From Tetrapyrgos nigripes (Eukaryota > Basidiomycota > Agaricomycetes > Agaricales > Campanellaceae): a DNA stretch of 64,000 bases. Positions 46,606 to 57,338 of this stretch are shown here, piece after piece. Location of the stretch: NCBI GenBank assembly GCA_013368315.1, contig JAACJM010000003.1:930001-994000 (forward strand), given 5' to 3'. Position numbers and translations under genes: made by a program. Within the stretch, counting starts at the first letter, position 1, and the number at the start of each line of letters is the position of its first letter. Under the pieces are notes generated by a model. It saw only the letters and a list, made by a program, of their open reading frames with translations, did no database searches and was not told the DNA's origin.

Positions 46606-48754
46606 GTGATGTTTTCGAGTTCGGGGCCAGAAGAGGCAGAGACGTTTGAAGTTAGAGAAGGAATCGTTGGATACGGATTAGAAGAGGCAGCTTCATCTTA
46701 CGTCCTTCTCGCCTCTTTGTCCAATAATCAAATTGTCTTGCTGCTTTGGTGTTTTCGGTCCTACTTTCGTCACGGACCAGTCCATCGCCTTCGCCGACGA
46801 TACAAGTCATTCATCCAGAATCCCTTTCCCTACTTCACGACATCCCAATCCCCTCCAAAAAACATCCTCTCATGCACATGCAGCCAATCCGGCTTCATCT
46901 CCATCCTCCTCACAGACGGCACCTGGTCCTCCTATCAGCTAACCCCTCCTTCCCTAATCCCACTCGACACTCTAACCCTCTCTTCCACTCTCTCATCACC
47001 CTCCCCCCTCTCCCTCGGTTCATCTTACGTCCTTCTCGCATCCGTCTCCAATAACCAAGTCGTCTTGCTCCTTTGGGACCTCGCGTTTTCAGTCCTACTT
47101 TCCTCACGGACCATTCCATTGCCTTCCCCTTCCATACACCCACACCTCGTCTCATATGACAGAGGCAACGTCTTACTCGTTCTATCTGATGAAAAGAAGA
47201 AATCAACCTCTCTCCTCATCATCCCAACCTCCCTCCCTCCTACGTCTTCTCTCGCATACGCCATGTCCCAAAGCAAACCTACCGAGTCTTGGTTGGCTTC
47301 ATCCCCATCCTCTCACACAGACCTGACAAACTCTGAAAAAAACCTCCTCGCATCTATAAATACTTCTAAAGCGTTTTTCGATCACGTCCAAGCCAACAGT
47401 TTGGGATACAATTTTACTCAAACCCTTTTGTGGACGCTTTTTGGTCTCGACGTCTACACACCCGAGTCGAGTAAAATAATCCAATACCTAATCACCCATG
47501 GACTCGTTTCTTCTTCCATGGTGTCAAAGTATGGCGGGTTGTTGGGTGTGTTGAGGGTCAAGGGGGATTGGGTAAGTCGTTTTTTTATTTATTTAACATT
47601 CATCCTTACATATCTTAAACAGCCTACAATCCTCCACATCCTCCGCCATTCCTCTGTACCAGATCTAACCGAACAACAAGTCATCTCGGCTCTCGCTGTG
47701 GTTTTGGGGAATCATCTTCGTTCTTCTGCCTCCAATGCCAATGATGAAGTTATGCAAATTGACACCGACGTCGGCAACGGGAACGCCAACACCAACGGGG
47801 ATGGGGATGGGGACATCCCCTCCCTAGCACTCTTTTTATCTATCATTCTTTCACCTTCACCTTGTTCATCGTCGTCGTCTTCACCTTCCCCGACACCGAC
47901 ACCGACACCCAGATGGCTCCACTCCCAATCATCCCTCCGACTCGCTCTTCGTACGGCTTTAATTTCATTTTTAACGTCTTCTTCGTCATCTGCATCTTCG
48001 ACGTCAAATTCGGCGTCGGCATTACCGACGTCATCGATACCGACAACGACGACCACACCTACATCTACCCTAGACCCCCTAACCATCCTCTTCCCACTCT
48101 TTCAAATCCTTATTGGATGGGTACGCGTGCATACTAAAATCTCGAATACCGCTTTGAAGTTACCCAGTAAAAAAAACGAAGAAAGTGGGCAAGAAGACGA
48201 AAACGAAGGAGATGAAGAGCGCTGAGGGTGAGGCCGACGAGGAAGTGGAAGCAGAAGCAGAAAAAACAGAAGAACCAGGTAACATACCCGTACCCCCCCT
48301 CCAACCAACTCTACTCTTCCTAACCTCCCTCCTGGACGTTGCGTATCCTTTTCTTTCGACTTCATCATCGCTATCGTCGTCGTCGTCGTCATTAACAACC
48401 CTCCTAACAACCCTCTCACAAACCTACATCCCTACCCTTCTCGAGATAATCGAACAGGGGGAACCACTGAGGGGGGCTTTGGAGGGGTTTGCGAGGGTTG
48501 CTTCAGATTCTGTCGCTGGAGAAGGAGGCGAAGGTGGGGTAGACGACAACGACAACGATGACGACAACGAGGGTGTTGGCTCTATCGCTGGAAAACATAA
48601 TAAGAAGAATGACAAGATGAAGGGGAAAGGCCAGATGAAGATGAAAGGAAAAGGAAAAGGAAAAGACCTAGATTGGCGTCAACGTAGGAAAATGCTGCAT
48701 GAGATGGAAGGTATGGCGGTTGGGTTGTATAGGTTGGAGGAGGTGGTGTTGTAG
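46606..48754 (+). pseudogene. X2: chimeric, frameshifted copy of gene X
   Basis: The first about 200 bp come from an X3-type fragment (GYGLEEAASSYVLL...). At about 46805 the sequence jumps to the part of X1 that starts at 33673 (SFIQNPFP frame, then PKNILSCTCSQSGFIS). From there it is nearly identical to X1, including the intron. The N-terminal about 148 codons of X1 are missing. One extra A in the run at about 48169-48176 shifts the frame and stops it at 48225, before the conserved C-terminus, which remains readable at 48185-48754 in the other frame. Confidence 0.8.
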
Positions 48755-49732
48755 GCCTAGGGCGAGCGTGAGCGTTGCGAGACAAATCTACGAACAGATG
48801 AGTATGTATGTGTAGATGTGATTTGCGATTCGCGATTCGCATATAAGTACATACTTACTTTGGTACTTAATTTTGGTACCGGACCGGTAGCCTGACTTTG
48901 CTGTGCCCATTAAGTTACAGTAAGTAAGTAAGATAAAGATTTGTTTAGACCTCTTCTGCCACAACGAGATTTTTGAAACCTTTTACAAGTACGTGCACCC
49001 GGGAAGCAACTTTAGAGTGCACCTACTCTTAAAGGAAATATCTGAACGGTTTTCGGAGATCCTAATATTTCTCGTTGCAGAAGAGTTCTATTAGGCCTTT
49101 TCCGGCGTGTCAGAGATCAAGCCTCCTCCATAAAAATAGGCATGGAATCAATGATGAAATGTGAAAGCGGAGTTAGTGAAATCACTGATAAATGAGAGCC
49201 ATAGTGGCCGATGTACTGCGTCGACAATTGCTGCGTCGATGTCGATCATAGTCGTTCTCTCTCTGGTCTCGAGAAATTTGGATCATGATCCATGATGGCT
49301 ACTAATAAAAAAAACGCTGACATTTGTCGACACGATCTAATGATACTGTCGCATTTTTGCGCAAACTCTGCAATGAGCTCCCTGCTCTTTGCTCCATTGG
49401 TCTCTCGTTGATTATAGAGATGAAGTGAAAATAGAATAATATACGTAGGAAAAAGGCGAAGGTGAGTTACAGCTGTCCTCGGTCCTGGCCGTATGACTGG
49501 GGGTAATCCAATTGCAATCAGAAGCGCGTGGAGGGAAGTGGGTCACCTTTGATCAGTCAAGGCTTCAAGCCAAAGGGATATCCAGAAGTACAGTAGACAC
49601 AGATTCCGGACCGAATCGTTCTCTTGGGTGTGGGCCACGTGACTCGGAGTCCCAGGGATGTGCGCACTCAGTTTGTGACAGTCACGGTCTTGATTAATGG
49701 CGCTCCCTCACTGCTCAAGTATCCTCAAAGAT

Positions 49733-50485
49733 ATGGGCTTTGAACTTTCTCCTCATGAACCCTCTGTGGAAGAAGCCTTGGCTGGTTGTGCCTGCGCGTG
49801 GTATACCAATCCGAGTCTAAAAACACTCTTTCTTGTACTCTTCGTCGTTGCTTTGGTCATCTTGGTCGTCCGCCTTCGTCATCCTTGCTTTACCGTGTCC
49901 AGCTTGGAGAGGTTCATTGCAGACTTACAACGTTCACTCACGCGTACTTTGGAGGATGGGAGGAGACCTTCAGGCACCGTTACGGTCACGGATCTTTATG
50001 ATGATTTGGATAAGTAAGTTTGCATATTAGCTTGCTTTGTATGATACTGATACTGTTGGGTGTGTCATGTAGGATTCGACACCTCTGCGAAGACATCGTG
50101 AAGCAGAAAAACGGGAATGTCTTTCGCTGGTCTTTGCTACACCGTTATATGACGACGACGTTCAATGTACTACGAAATGTTCTTAAATGCTCGGATGAGG
50201 CTCAGGTTCTGGAGGTGAAGATCAAAGTGAGTGATGGTAGAAGGCTCTTTACACTCTCCCCCTTCCTTCCCCTTCCTTCTCACCCTCCTCAATGCTCATT
50301 CCCTCTTACGCGCACAGAACTGCTGTGTCGCCGTCTCCTCGGAGCATGGCACTGTTAGTCCTTCGTCTCCTTCAGCGACAACATTAAGCACGGGTATAGA
50401 ATTAAGAAACACCCAGTCTGCCGCTGGTACTGAGAGTAGTGGGATCGGAAGTCGTCTGGGAACTGGAACTCAGACTCGGATGTAG
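49733..50485 (+). CDS. Gene A2: small single-pass membrane protein, three exons, 200 aa
   Basis: Exons are 49733-50013, 50073-50226 and 50318-50485. It is the unit-2 copy of A1 with the same membrane segment and coiled region. Exon 1 has two extra codons (Pro-Ser before the membrane segment) and about eleven amino-acid changes. Exons 2 and 3 and the flanks are almost unchanged. Upstream, two deletions (27 bp and about 63 bp) remove the TATA box region present in A1. The frame and splice sites are intact, so it could be expressed from another promoter or be silent. Confidence 0.7.
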
Positions 50486-51277
50486 GATATAGACCTTGTA
50501 CAGTGGAGGTATGTAAAGTCTTCTTCAGTCCAGGTCGTCGGTCGTCTAACCAATACCTAGTCAGACTATCTGTTGTACTCGCGGTTGTCCAGATTAGACG
50601 AGAATTGGCCAGTTACCGGACTCTAATGTGCATGTAGCATACCCCAGTCGTTTTGTTTTCATGGATTGCTTTTGTTTTCGCAAAGTTGCAACTTGTTACT
50701 GTACCATTGTTAGAATTCGATCTAGATATAAGTACGAGAAATGCAAATCTCTGTCTCGTAGTAGTGAAGACTGAGGATAAGTACCTAGATATAAGTACGA
50801 GAAATGTAAATCTAGGCATCTAAGTATATGATGAAAGAAAGATATTAAGTTAGTGGCTCACCCCTGTCTTGTAGTAGTGAAGACAGAGGCGTCCTAAGGT
50901 ATACTAAAAGTTTATATAGTGTCCTACACGTGTGCCATGATCGTAAAGGGGAAACAAAGAAAAGTCACCGTAAGTAGCCGTAACGCGTCAACGCGTCAGC
51001 CCCTATTCACGGTGTATATTCGTTACACTCCAACAACCATTCCTCTGTATATGTATGCAGTATAAGTATCAGATGTGCTAAATTGTATTCCTGAGGTTAC
51101 AGAGTAACCAAGCAGAGTAGTCCGAGATGCAGCGAGAATCTATGTATCGGAGTGAGTAGCTGACAAGTAGCTGATTGGCAGTATTGTATAGAACTTCAAG
51201 TAAGCTCTTTACCACCACTATCTCCACTGCCGTCGACGTCCAACTCAACGTCCTCAGCCTCTACCTCATATCTTATA

Positions 51278-51832
51278 GTGCGTACTCATTGCCGTCTTGA
51301 TGCTGACATACTCTGTGTGCCGATTGTAAAATTTTCCTTTATTGAACAACGTGCCAGACTTTCAAACCTGTGTCTTTCCCAAATTCTCCCATGCTCAACC
51401 GTCATTTTCACCTTGTTCAGTCATCACTACATTATCCTGTTCCCGCCAGACTCACCATCGTCTGGATACGTGTCAACACTAGCGTCTGCGTCGACGACAA
51501 CGATATCCTCTTCAGTGTCTCACAAGTGTCTCATTCCTGCCAGGCCGCTTTCCGATCATTCCCGCCTTCAGTTCGATCTCGTCTGCTTTTGGGCTAGGGC
51601 GTGTCGTCGGTCCCTGCAGAGCCCGTGTAATAGAGGGAACATGACGCTGGTATACTGGATGAAATTCTGGAGTCATTTCTTCGGTATTTTCAGGAGTGCT
51701 TGCAGCCTATCCTTGAGAGGAGATGGACGGTTACTATGTTATGGGGTTCTTGAATGCGAAGAACAACGTGTATTGGTGCGCGCCCGCGGTGTTTGGGTCA
51801 GATTCAGAGTCAAAGTCATAGTGTCTCCGTGA
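51278..51832 (+). CDS. Unrecognised 184-codon ORF in the duplicated block (copy E2)
   Basis: Copy of 42570-43124 with a handful of substitutions, most of them amino-acid changing (for example Tyr to His, Gln to Pro, Leu to Pro). No domain was recognised. Confidence 0.25.
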   Translation: MRTHCRLDADILCVPIVKFSFIEQRARLSNLCLSQILPCSTVIFTLFSHHYIILFPPDSPSSGYVSTLASASTTTISSSVSHKCLIPARPLSDHSRLQFDLVCFWARACRRSLQSPCNRGNMTLVYWMKFWSHFFGIFRSACSLSLRGDGRLLCYGVLECEEQRVLVRARGVWVRFRVKVIVSP

Positions 51833-52058
51833 CTGTTTTTCTTTAACTTTCTCGACGCGTCTCGCTCCATTTTTTTTCTTCAACTATTGGCGCATCTCTT
51901 CACCTTTTACTCTCCTCTTCAGTTCACGAACTCACGACTATGTGAGTGTGCTGCGTTGTGTATGTTTTTGCCTTCAACGGTATTGCAAGATAGGAACTTC
52001 GTTGGTTAGTCAGATTGGCCGTCAGCCTCAACAGTAAGCATAATTGACTTCATCCACT

Positions 52059-53834
52059 CATCAGCAAAATGGTTCATCCGGCTTAGAGCACTTTCTAAGG
52101 AAAAATTTGCTTAGAAAGCCCAATAAGCCAGTTTTTTCTTAGAAAGCGCGTTTTGCTTTCTAGGACTTCTCAATCTGCTTAGAATACTACTTAGACACTA
52201 TAGCTTTCTTTGGGTTAGATGTGTAGCTTTGCTTACTTGTGAAATCAAACAGTAATATAAAAACAGAAACAATTCCATTCGCGCACGGCTTCTAGATATG
52301 TATGTATATGATGCTCTTCTATAGAATACTCAAGAACACTATCCTATCGCCATCCTGCCCACTCGTATCGTCTGGACATCGCCTCTTCCCTATGATAGTC
52401 GTTCTTTCCTCCATTCAGAATATCCGGCGTACAAGGGCAGACGAGGTTTCGCACTGAAAAGACTAGTCAAAAACAGTGATAATACAGTATATCCAGGAAT
52501 ACTTACCACATACACGAGTACACCGCTCCAGATATTCTTCGACGGTCATCATGGTTCTCGTCCATTTGCGCCCATTACCGAGTACATATGCGAAGCTCAA
52601 AACATTGCGTGTGTTGCAGTGATCCACAGGACTTGAAGAGGTTGAAGAAGAGCCAACAGTCTAAGATTGCGTGTGTTGCTGTGATCCAGGGTCTTGAAGA
52701 GGTTGAGGAAAAGCAGAGTCAAGGATGTTGAGGCCAGACGACGAAGAAGACAACGACGACTTGACGATGACGGATGCAGCAAAATCAACAGAGCTGACGT
52801 AAGTTGTGGCTTGGTACTGTATAGCAGCGGAGTTTGAAAGGAACTTTCAGAATTTTGGGATACGCTTGCGGCGCCGAGTACTCACCAGATTTACCAGATA
52901 AGTATGTACTTACATACTTACCACTGCCCTCCCTTACAAGGCACGCAGGTCTAGATGAGTGAGTACATACCTTCATCAAAGTGTGCCCAACTGGTATTTT
53001 TGGCTTTGCTATCTTGACGTAATTGTATTGTGCTAAGCAGTATCTGTAGTAGAAGTTTTCTAAGCAAGTTCAATTCCTCAAGCACACTCTAAGCTAACAA
53101 AGTTTATCCAAACCACATCATTCACTGGTAGTGCTGTGTTGGAAATTATTTTTGGGTTGTCATAAATGTCAGAAACTTTTGGGCCCCATGTCAGATAAAA
53201 CCAGTGTGTAATTTATTGTAAAAAAACACGATTTATTGCAAGGCTGAAGTTTTCGAGAAAAATGGTGCCAGAACGCGAAATTCCAACGAAATTTGCCCTC
53301 CAGGGCCATCTGCTTACTCCCAAAGGTGGTATTGAGACCCTGCACAGGGGAACAGAATGGAACGTATGGCTATGAGCTCCAGATCGGAATCTTTGGCTTG
53401 TGTTCGGCCATATGTTCGACCCACTCTGCCCAAGAACTGCCCTCTGAAGCAACTCTGCGGTGGCTTTCGCTCTGGGCGAGTCTCTCATGAAGTATTCTTG
53501 ACCAAGAAGACTCAGAAGTACCCAGGAAATGGTCCCTCTGGGCCTACAATACTGACAATTTATGACATGGGTGTTTGGCATCACTGTTGTAAGAAATATT
53601 TTTTACGTGTTTTTTACATGTTGTAAAAAGGCGTGTTATTTACATCTGGGTTTCCAACACAGCACTATTGACATTCAGACGTAAGCCAAAGCAAAGCAAA
53701 GCGCCCGGATTTAAGCCAAAACACCCGGATTTAAGCCAAAGCACCTGGATCTAAGCCAAAGCAACCGGATCTAAGTCCAAGCAACCGATTCTAAGCGTAA
53801 GCACGTCTAAGCTGGATGAACCATTTTGCTGATG
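52059..53834. mobile_element. Non-autonomous TIR DNA element, 1.78 kb
   Basis: It starts CATCAGCAAAATGGTTCATC and ends with the reverse complement; the terminal inverted repeats match over about 28 bp with one mismatch. Comparison with the empty site in unit 1 (CATCCACT|GTTTTTC near 43350) shows a clean insertion with a 2-bp CT repeat at the borders (52057-52058 and 53835-53836). Subterminal repeats are present: CTTAGAAAGC-type motifs on the left, and about five tandem GGATTTAAGCCAAAGCA-type units on the right. No transposase is encoded. The superfamily is not identified. Confidence 0.8.
53131..53665. mobile_element. Nested MITE-like element, 535 bp
   Basis: The ends GTGCTGTGTTGGAAA and TTTCCAACACAGCAC are perfect 15-bp inverted repeats. 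They are flanked on both sides by TA (53129-53130, 53666-53667), which would fit a TA target site as in Tc1/mariner elements. It lies inside the larger TIR element. It has no convincing coding sequence. Confidence 0.65.
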
Positions 53835-54156
53835 CTGTTTTTCTTTCTCTCGTTTCACCGAGTGGACGAACACCTGAATCATCATTATATTCTTTATACA
53901 GCAATTATACAGAATTCTTTGCTACCGACTGCCGTCGCAACATTCAATCATATATGTACCTGTTCAAATGCCCAACGTACACACAGTCCACACAAACCCG
54001 CATAGAAAATCCCGAAACATCATCACCCAAATCTAGGCTCGGGCTCCAGGTGCCTCTGCTCCTCCTTTTAATCTATATCAAACGAATCCTTCTTCGACTT
54101 CAAACGTCTCTGTCTGTTCTGGCTTGAACCCAACCCCGAACTCGAAAACATCACTC

Positions 54157-54574
54157 TCACTCATATGGACCGTCTTTATCACCCTTTGCGTTAGAAAATG
54201 AAGACGAAGCCAGCCAAGCCTCAGCAGCTTCCCCTTTCTCCATTAACATCGTGTATGCAAGAGAGGATGTAGGAGTGAGAGGGGGGGAGGCTGGGATTAT
54301 TGGGAGAGAGGAAGGATGTTTCGATTGAGATAGAACGAGTAAGACGTTGCCTGCAACATATGAGACGAGGTGGGGGTGTATCGTCGGCAAAGGCGATGGA
54401 CTGGTCCGTGACGAAGATAGGACCAAAAACGCCAAAGCAGCAAGACAATTTGATTATTGGACAAAGAGGGAGAAGGACATAAGATGAAGCTGCCTCTTCT
54501 AATCCGTATCCAACGATTCCTTCTCCGACTTCAAACATCTCGGCCTCTTCTTGCCCCGGACTCGAAAACATCAC
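54157..54574 (-). pseudogene. Inverted fragment of gene X (left palindrome arm, unit 2)
   Basis: Counterpart of 43670-44086. It encodes the same VLLPLCPIIKLSCCFGVFGP remains on the minus strand, with small indels shifting the frame between the two halves. Confidence 0.65.
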
Positions 54575-54803
54575 CGCCGCTCATATGGACCACCCCTGGT
54601 GAGTGAATTCACTCTGACGAGACCACCGGCTCATCGAACGTAAACTGGAGCCAAACTGACAGGGTGCTGCGAGTCGACGATGGTGGTGAAAATTACAATG
54701 GCAAGAAAGTAGAAGGGAGGAAACAGCAAACCGATGCTGAGGAGGCAAATGGAATGGGAAAGGGAAAAGGCAAGTGAAAACGGGCTGATTGGACAGGCTG
54801 AGA

Positions 54804-55334
54804 CAAGAGGTGTGCAGACAGTCTACCTGAGACCGGACCTTGGGGGGGGGGAAGGGGGTCTGGAGGGGGCTTATGACCCAAAAGTACATCATGCCCTAGA
54901 GAGTGTATAGACCAAATTTCTGGTGTCATCTCTGCTTCAAAGTATCAGAAATACACTTGGAAGGTAAAAACAGGTAGAAGACATGTCTGATATGCCTTAT
55001 TTGGGTGGAATCCCACTGAAATTGTATGTAGTTCTCATGATAAGTAGTGTCGTCGTCAGTGGTCTGACATCATGAATTTTCCTTTGAAAAATATTTGCTA
55101 CCTCAAGAAAATGGACCCCACATTAGCATTTATCACTCCTTTTGTTGTGTCTTTAGGTCAGTAGAGGGTCTATAAGGTGGTCTGGAGGAAAAGTGACTTG
55201 ATTTGATGATTTATAAGCGAAATTTTATCTTATCTCTTTCCTTTTTAGGAAGGAGGGGGAGGGGGGGGAGGTCTGGCTGACCTTAAAACCCAAAAGGAAC
55301 GTCCGGTCTGGCCATAACCATTGCACACCTCTTG
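54804..55334. mobile_element. hAT-like MITE, 531 bp
   Basis: The termini CAAGAGGTGTGCA and TGCACACCTCTTG are perfect 13-bp inverted repeats. An 8-bp target-site duplication GGCTGAGA flanks both ends (54796-54803 and 55335-55342), and unit 1 shows the empty site GGACAGGCTGAGACGG. An 8-bp duplication and CA-starting ends are typical of hAT elements. No coding capacity. Confidence 0.9.
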
Positions 55335-55649
55335 GGCTGAGACGGAAATGAAGTCATTTTAAAATTACTAATTCAGTTGCCTCCATCCTGCAACATCCAA
55401 CGGGCCGTTTCTCGACCTCAACCTCCTCAAGCTGCTCTAATCGCAGTGGATCTTCTGCTCAGTCGCTGGGCAAACGAAAGGCTAAAGATACTGGACGTTC
55501 TGATGACGCTGGGGTCTCACGCAAACGGTACTCTAGTCATTACAGATACACTCCTAGGAGTCCTTAAATATAGGAATGCGTACGATAGCAATGTTAAAAC
55601 TGATAACAATCTGAATCGACGAAAGCAATCCACGAAATCATTGAACCAA

Positions 55650-55772
55650 TCAAAATAAAAATCGAAAGTGTGACCCTGGAATAGGGAACCATCCAGAGGC
55701 ATAAACAGACGAGAGCACTTCTGTGTCTTCAACACTAGGCGTAGCGCTATAGGTCTGTGGAGGAATATGCAT
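55650..55772 (-). pseudogene. Truncated, divergent copy of gene B (unit 2)
   Basis: Same structure as 44623-44745: it starts MHIPPQTYSATPSVEDTEV, keeps codons 1-34 of gene B, then stops after six unrelated codons. It is head-to-head with B2, 346 bp apart. Confidence 0.7.
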
Positions 55773-56053
55773 GGTGAAGAGAACTCGCTAGGAATAATGG
55801 GGTTTGAGGTACTTACCGAAGGACGCTGGGATTTATAGCCAGTTGGACTCGGAGGTTCCTCATAACTTCTCAGAGCACGGCACGAGTCCCTCCAAATGGA
55901 GTTGTTTCCGAAGAGAAGTTATGTAAGCATTTCGTATTTCGCTATTGTCCACGAAGTTATGTAAGCCATTGGGCTATTGTCCACAAAAACGCCATTTGGA
56001 GGGACTCGTGCTGTGCTCTGAGAAGTTATGAGGAACCTCCGAGTCCAACTGGC

Positions 56054-56059
56054 TATAAA
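56054..56059 (+). promoter_or_regulatory. TATA box of gene B2
   Basis: TATAAA in the context TGGCTATAAATCCC lies 60 bp before the B2 start codon. The mirrored palindrome arm carries the same box facing the other way. B1 has GATAAAT at the matching place. Confidence 0.5.
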
Positions 56060-56118
56060 TCCCAGCGTCCTTCGGTAAGTACCTCAAAACCCATTATTCC
56101 TAGTGAGTTCTCTTCACC

Positions 56119-56863
56119 ATGCATATTCCTCCACAGACCTATAGCGCTACGCCTAGTGTTGAAGACACAGAGGTGCTCTCGTCTGTTTATGCCTCTGGAT
56201 GGTTCCCTATTCCAGGGTCACTCTACATTTTGGCTCTTTTCGTCATCGTTCTTATTCTGTCCATCGTCCGCTATCGTTATACCTGCCTCACCGTGTCCAA
56301 GTTGAAGTCATTCGTTGAGAGTCTGGAAGGGCAACTCCGCTGTTTCAACTGGATGGACGAGCTGGATGGCATGCAAGAGTTGAAGCAACTCAAGGATTCC
56401 TTGAAAGGGTAACCTCTCCAGTACACTTTCTCGCCAAAATCTTGCTAACATTGCTTTCTTGCATTTGCTTTACAGAATCAAAGACAAGTGCAACAGGATT
56501 GAACGGCAGAACAATCGAAATATGTTTCGCTGGTCGTCCTTACATGTCCATGTCTACCAAACGTTCAAGACGTTACGGGCAGTCATGAAGTGCTCCGATG
56601 ACGCCCAAGATTTGCAGCGTAGGATCGAGGTGAGTGACGGTTAGTGCTGTTAACAATGATGTGCACTGACTCTCCCCTCCGTTTCCCTCCACGCCCCACC
56701 CTCTCTTTCGCTGCCCTCCAATCAGAATTACTCCATCAATACGAGACGTGAAAACGGCTGCAGTAGTCCGACCTCCAGTTTGACGTTCACCACTGCAACC
56801 GGGACTAGTGGTCGTGCAAGAGAACGAGGACGTAGAATTTTAGTAGAGTCTGATCATGAGTAG
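56119..56863 (+). CDS. Gene B2: small single-pass membrane protein, three exons, 193 aa
   Basis: Exons are 56119-56408, 56476-56629 and 56726-56863. Exons 1 and 2 encode the same protein as B1. Exon 3 differs at five residues (for example NTRRENGCSS against DTRRENGRSS, and the ending ESDHE against ELDDE). The membrane segment is at about residues 39-58. Unlike B1, the promoter keeps a clear TATAAA. The unit-2 position within the palindrome is the same as that of B1. Confidence 0.75.
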
Positions 56864-57062
56864 GATTTGGCGAAACTAGGAAGGTCCGGGTACATGTAAG
56901 TCCTCTTCGAATCATGTCGCTGAACGTTGCCTCACCAAGGATTTGTCAGGCGTTCGTCGCGCATTGTCATTTGTACGACTGTTGGTACGAGAGCCGGAGC
57001 TATACTGACTTTTGATTTTTACTTTGATTGGTTTAATGTTTTCGTGGATTGCTTTCGTCGAT

Positions 57063-57338
57063 TCATATTGTTATATCAGTTTTCACATTGCTATCGTACG
57101 CATTCCTATATTTAAGGGCTCCTAGGAGTGTGTAACAACTAGAGTACCGCTTGCGTGAGACCCCAGCGTCATCAGAACGTCCAGTATCTTTAGCCTTTCG
57201 TTTCCCCAGCGACTGAGCAGAAGGACCACTGTTATTAGTAGAACAGCTTGAGGAGGTTGAGGTCGAAAAACGGGTTGGGGTTGCCAATTGCATGGGTCCA
57301 GGCAACCGAATTGGTAATTCTAAAGTCAATGACTTCAT
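57063..57338 (-). pseudogene. Relic C, best-preserved copy (91 codons)
   Basis: An open frame starting MKSLTLELPIRLPGPMQLAT carries a Ser/Thr-rich stretch (FSTSTSSSCS) and a basic motif SAQSLGKRKAKDTGRSDDAG. Four copies of this segment exist in the window, two per palindrome. The other three have an early stop, so this one is closest to the source gene. The basic stretch resembles a nuclear localisation signal. The parent gene is not identified. Confidence 0.4.

Larger units (their letters stand above)
43690..46795. repeat. Large imperfect palindrome around gene B1
   Basis: The left arm (about 43690-44880) and right arm (about 45040-46795) are inverted copies. Going outward from the centre both contain the B promoter and first codons, the C relic, and an X fragment. 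The left arm lacks the middle of gene B, because the sequence jumps from codon 34 of B to the 3' flank. The arms meet in a short unmatched centre near 44880-45040. Confidence 0.75.
33673..46804 (+). repeat. Segmental tandem duplication, unit 1
   Basis: From 33673 (inside X1) to about 46804, the order of segments matches 46805-57780: X body, gene A, ORF block E, inverted X fragment, truncated B, gene B, inverted relic C, then an X3-like start. The segment 33673-37846 aligns to 46805-50852 with only scattered differences over about 4 kb, including non-coding DNA. Unit 1 alone carries the 37847-42430 insertion/rearrangement. Confidence 0.85.

Noticed and set aside
46606..48225. X2 as an intact 539-codon gene
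   Set aside because: The frame reads through the in-phase intron, has a foreign N-terminus and stops before the conserved C-terminus because of an extra A.
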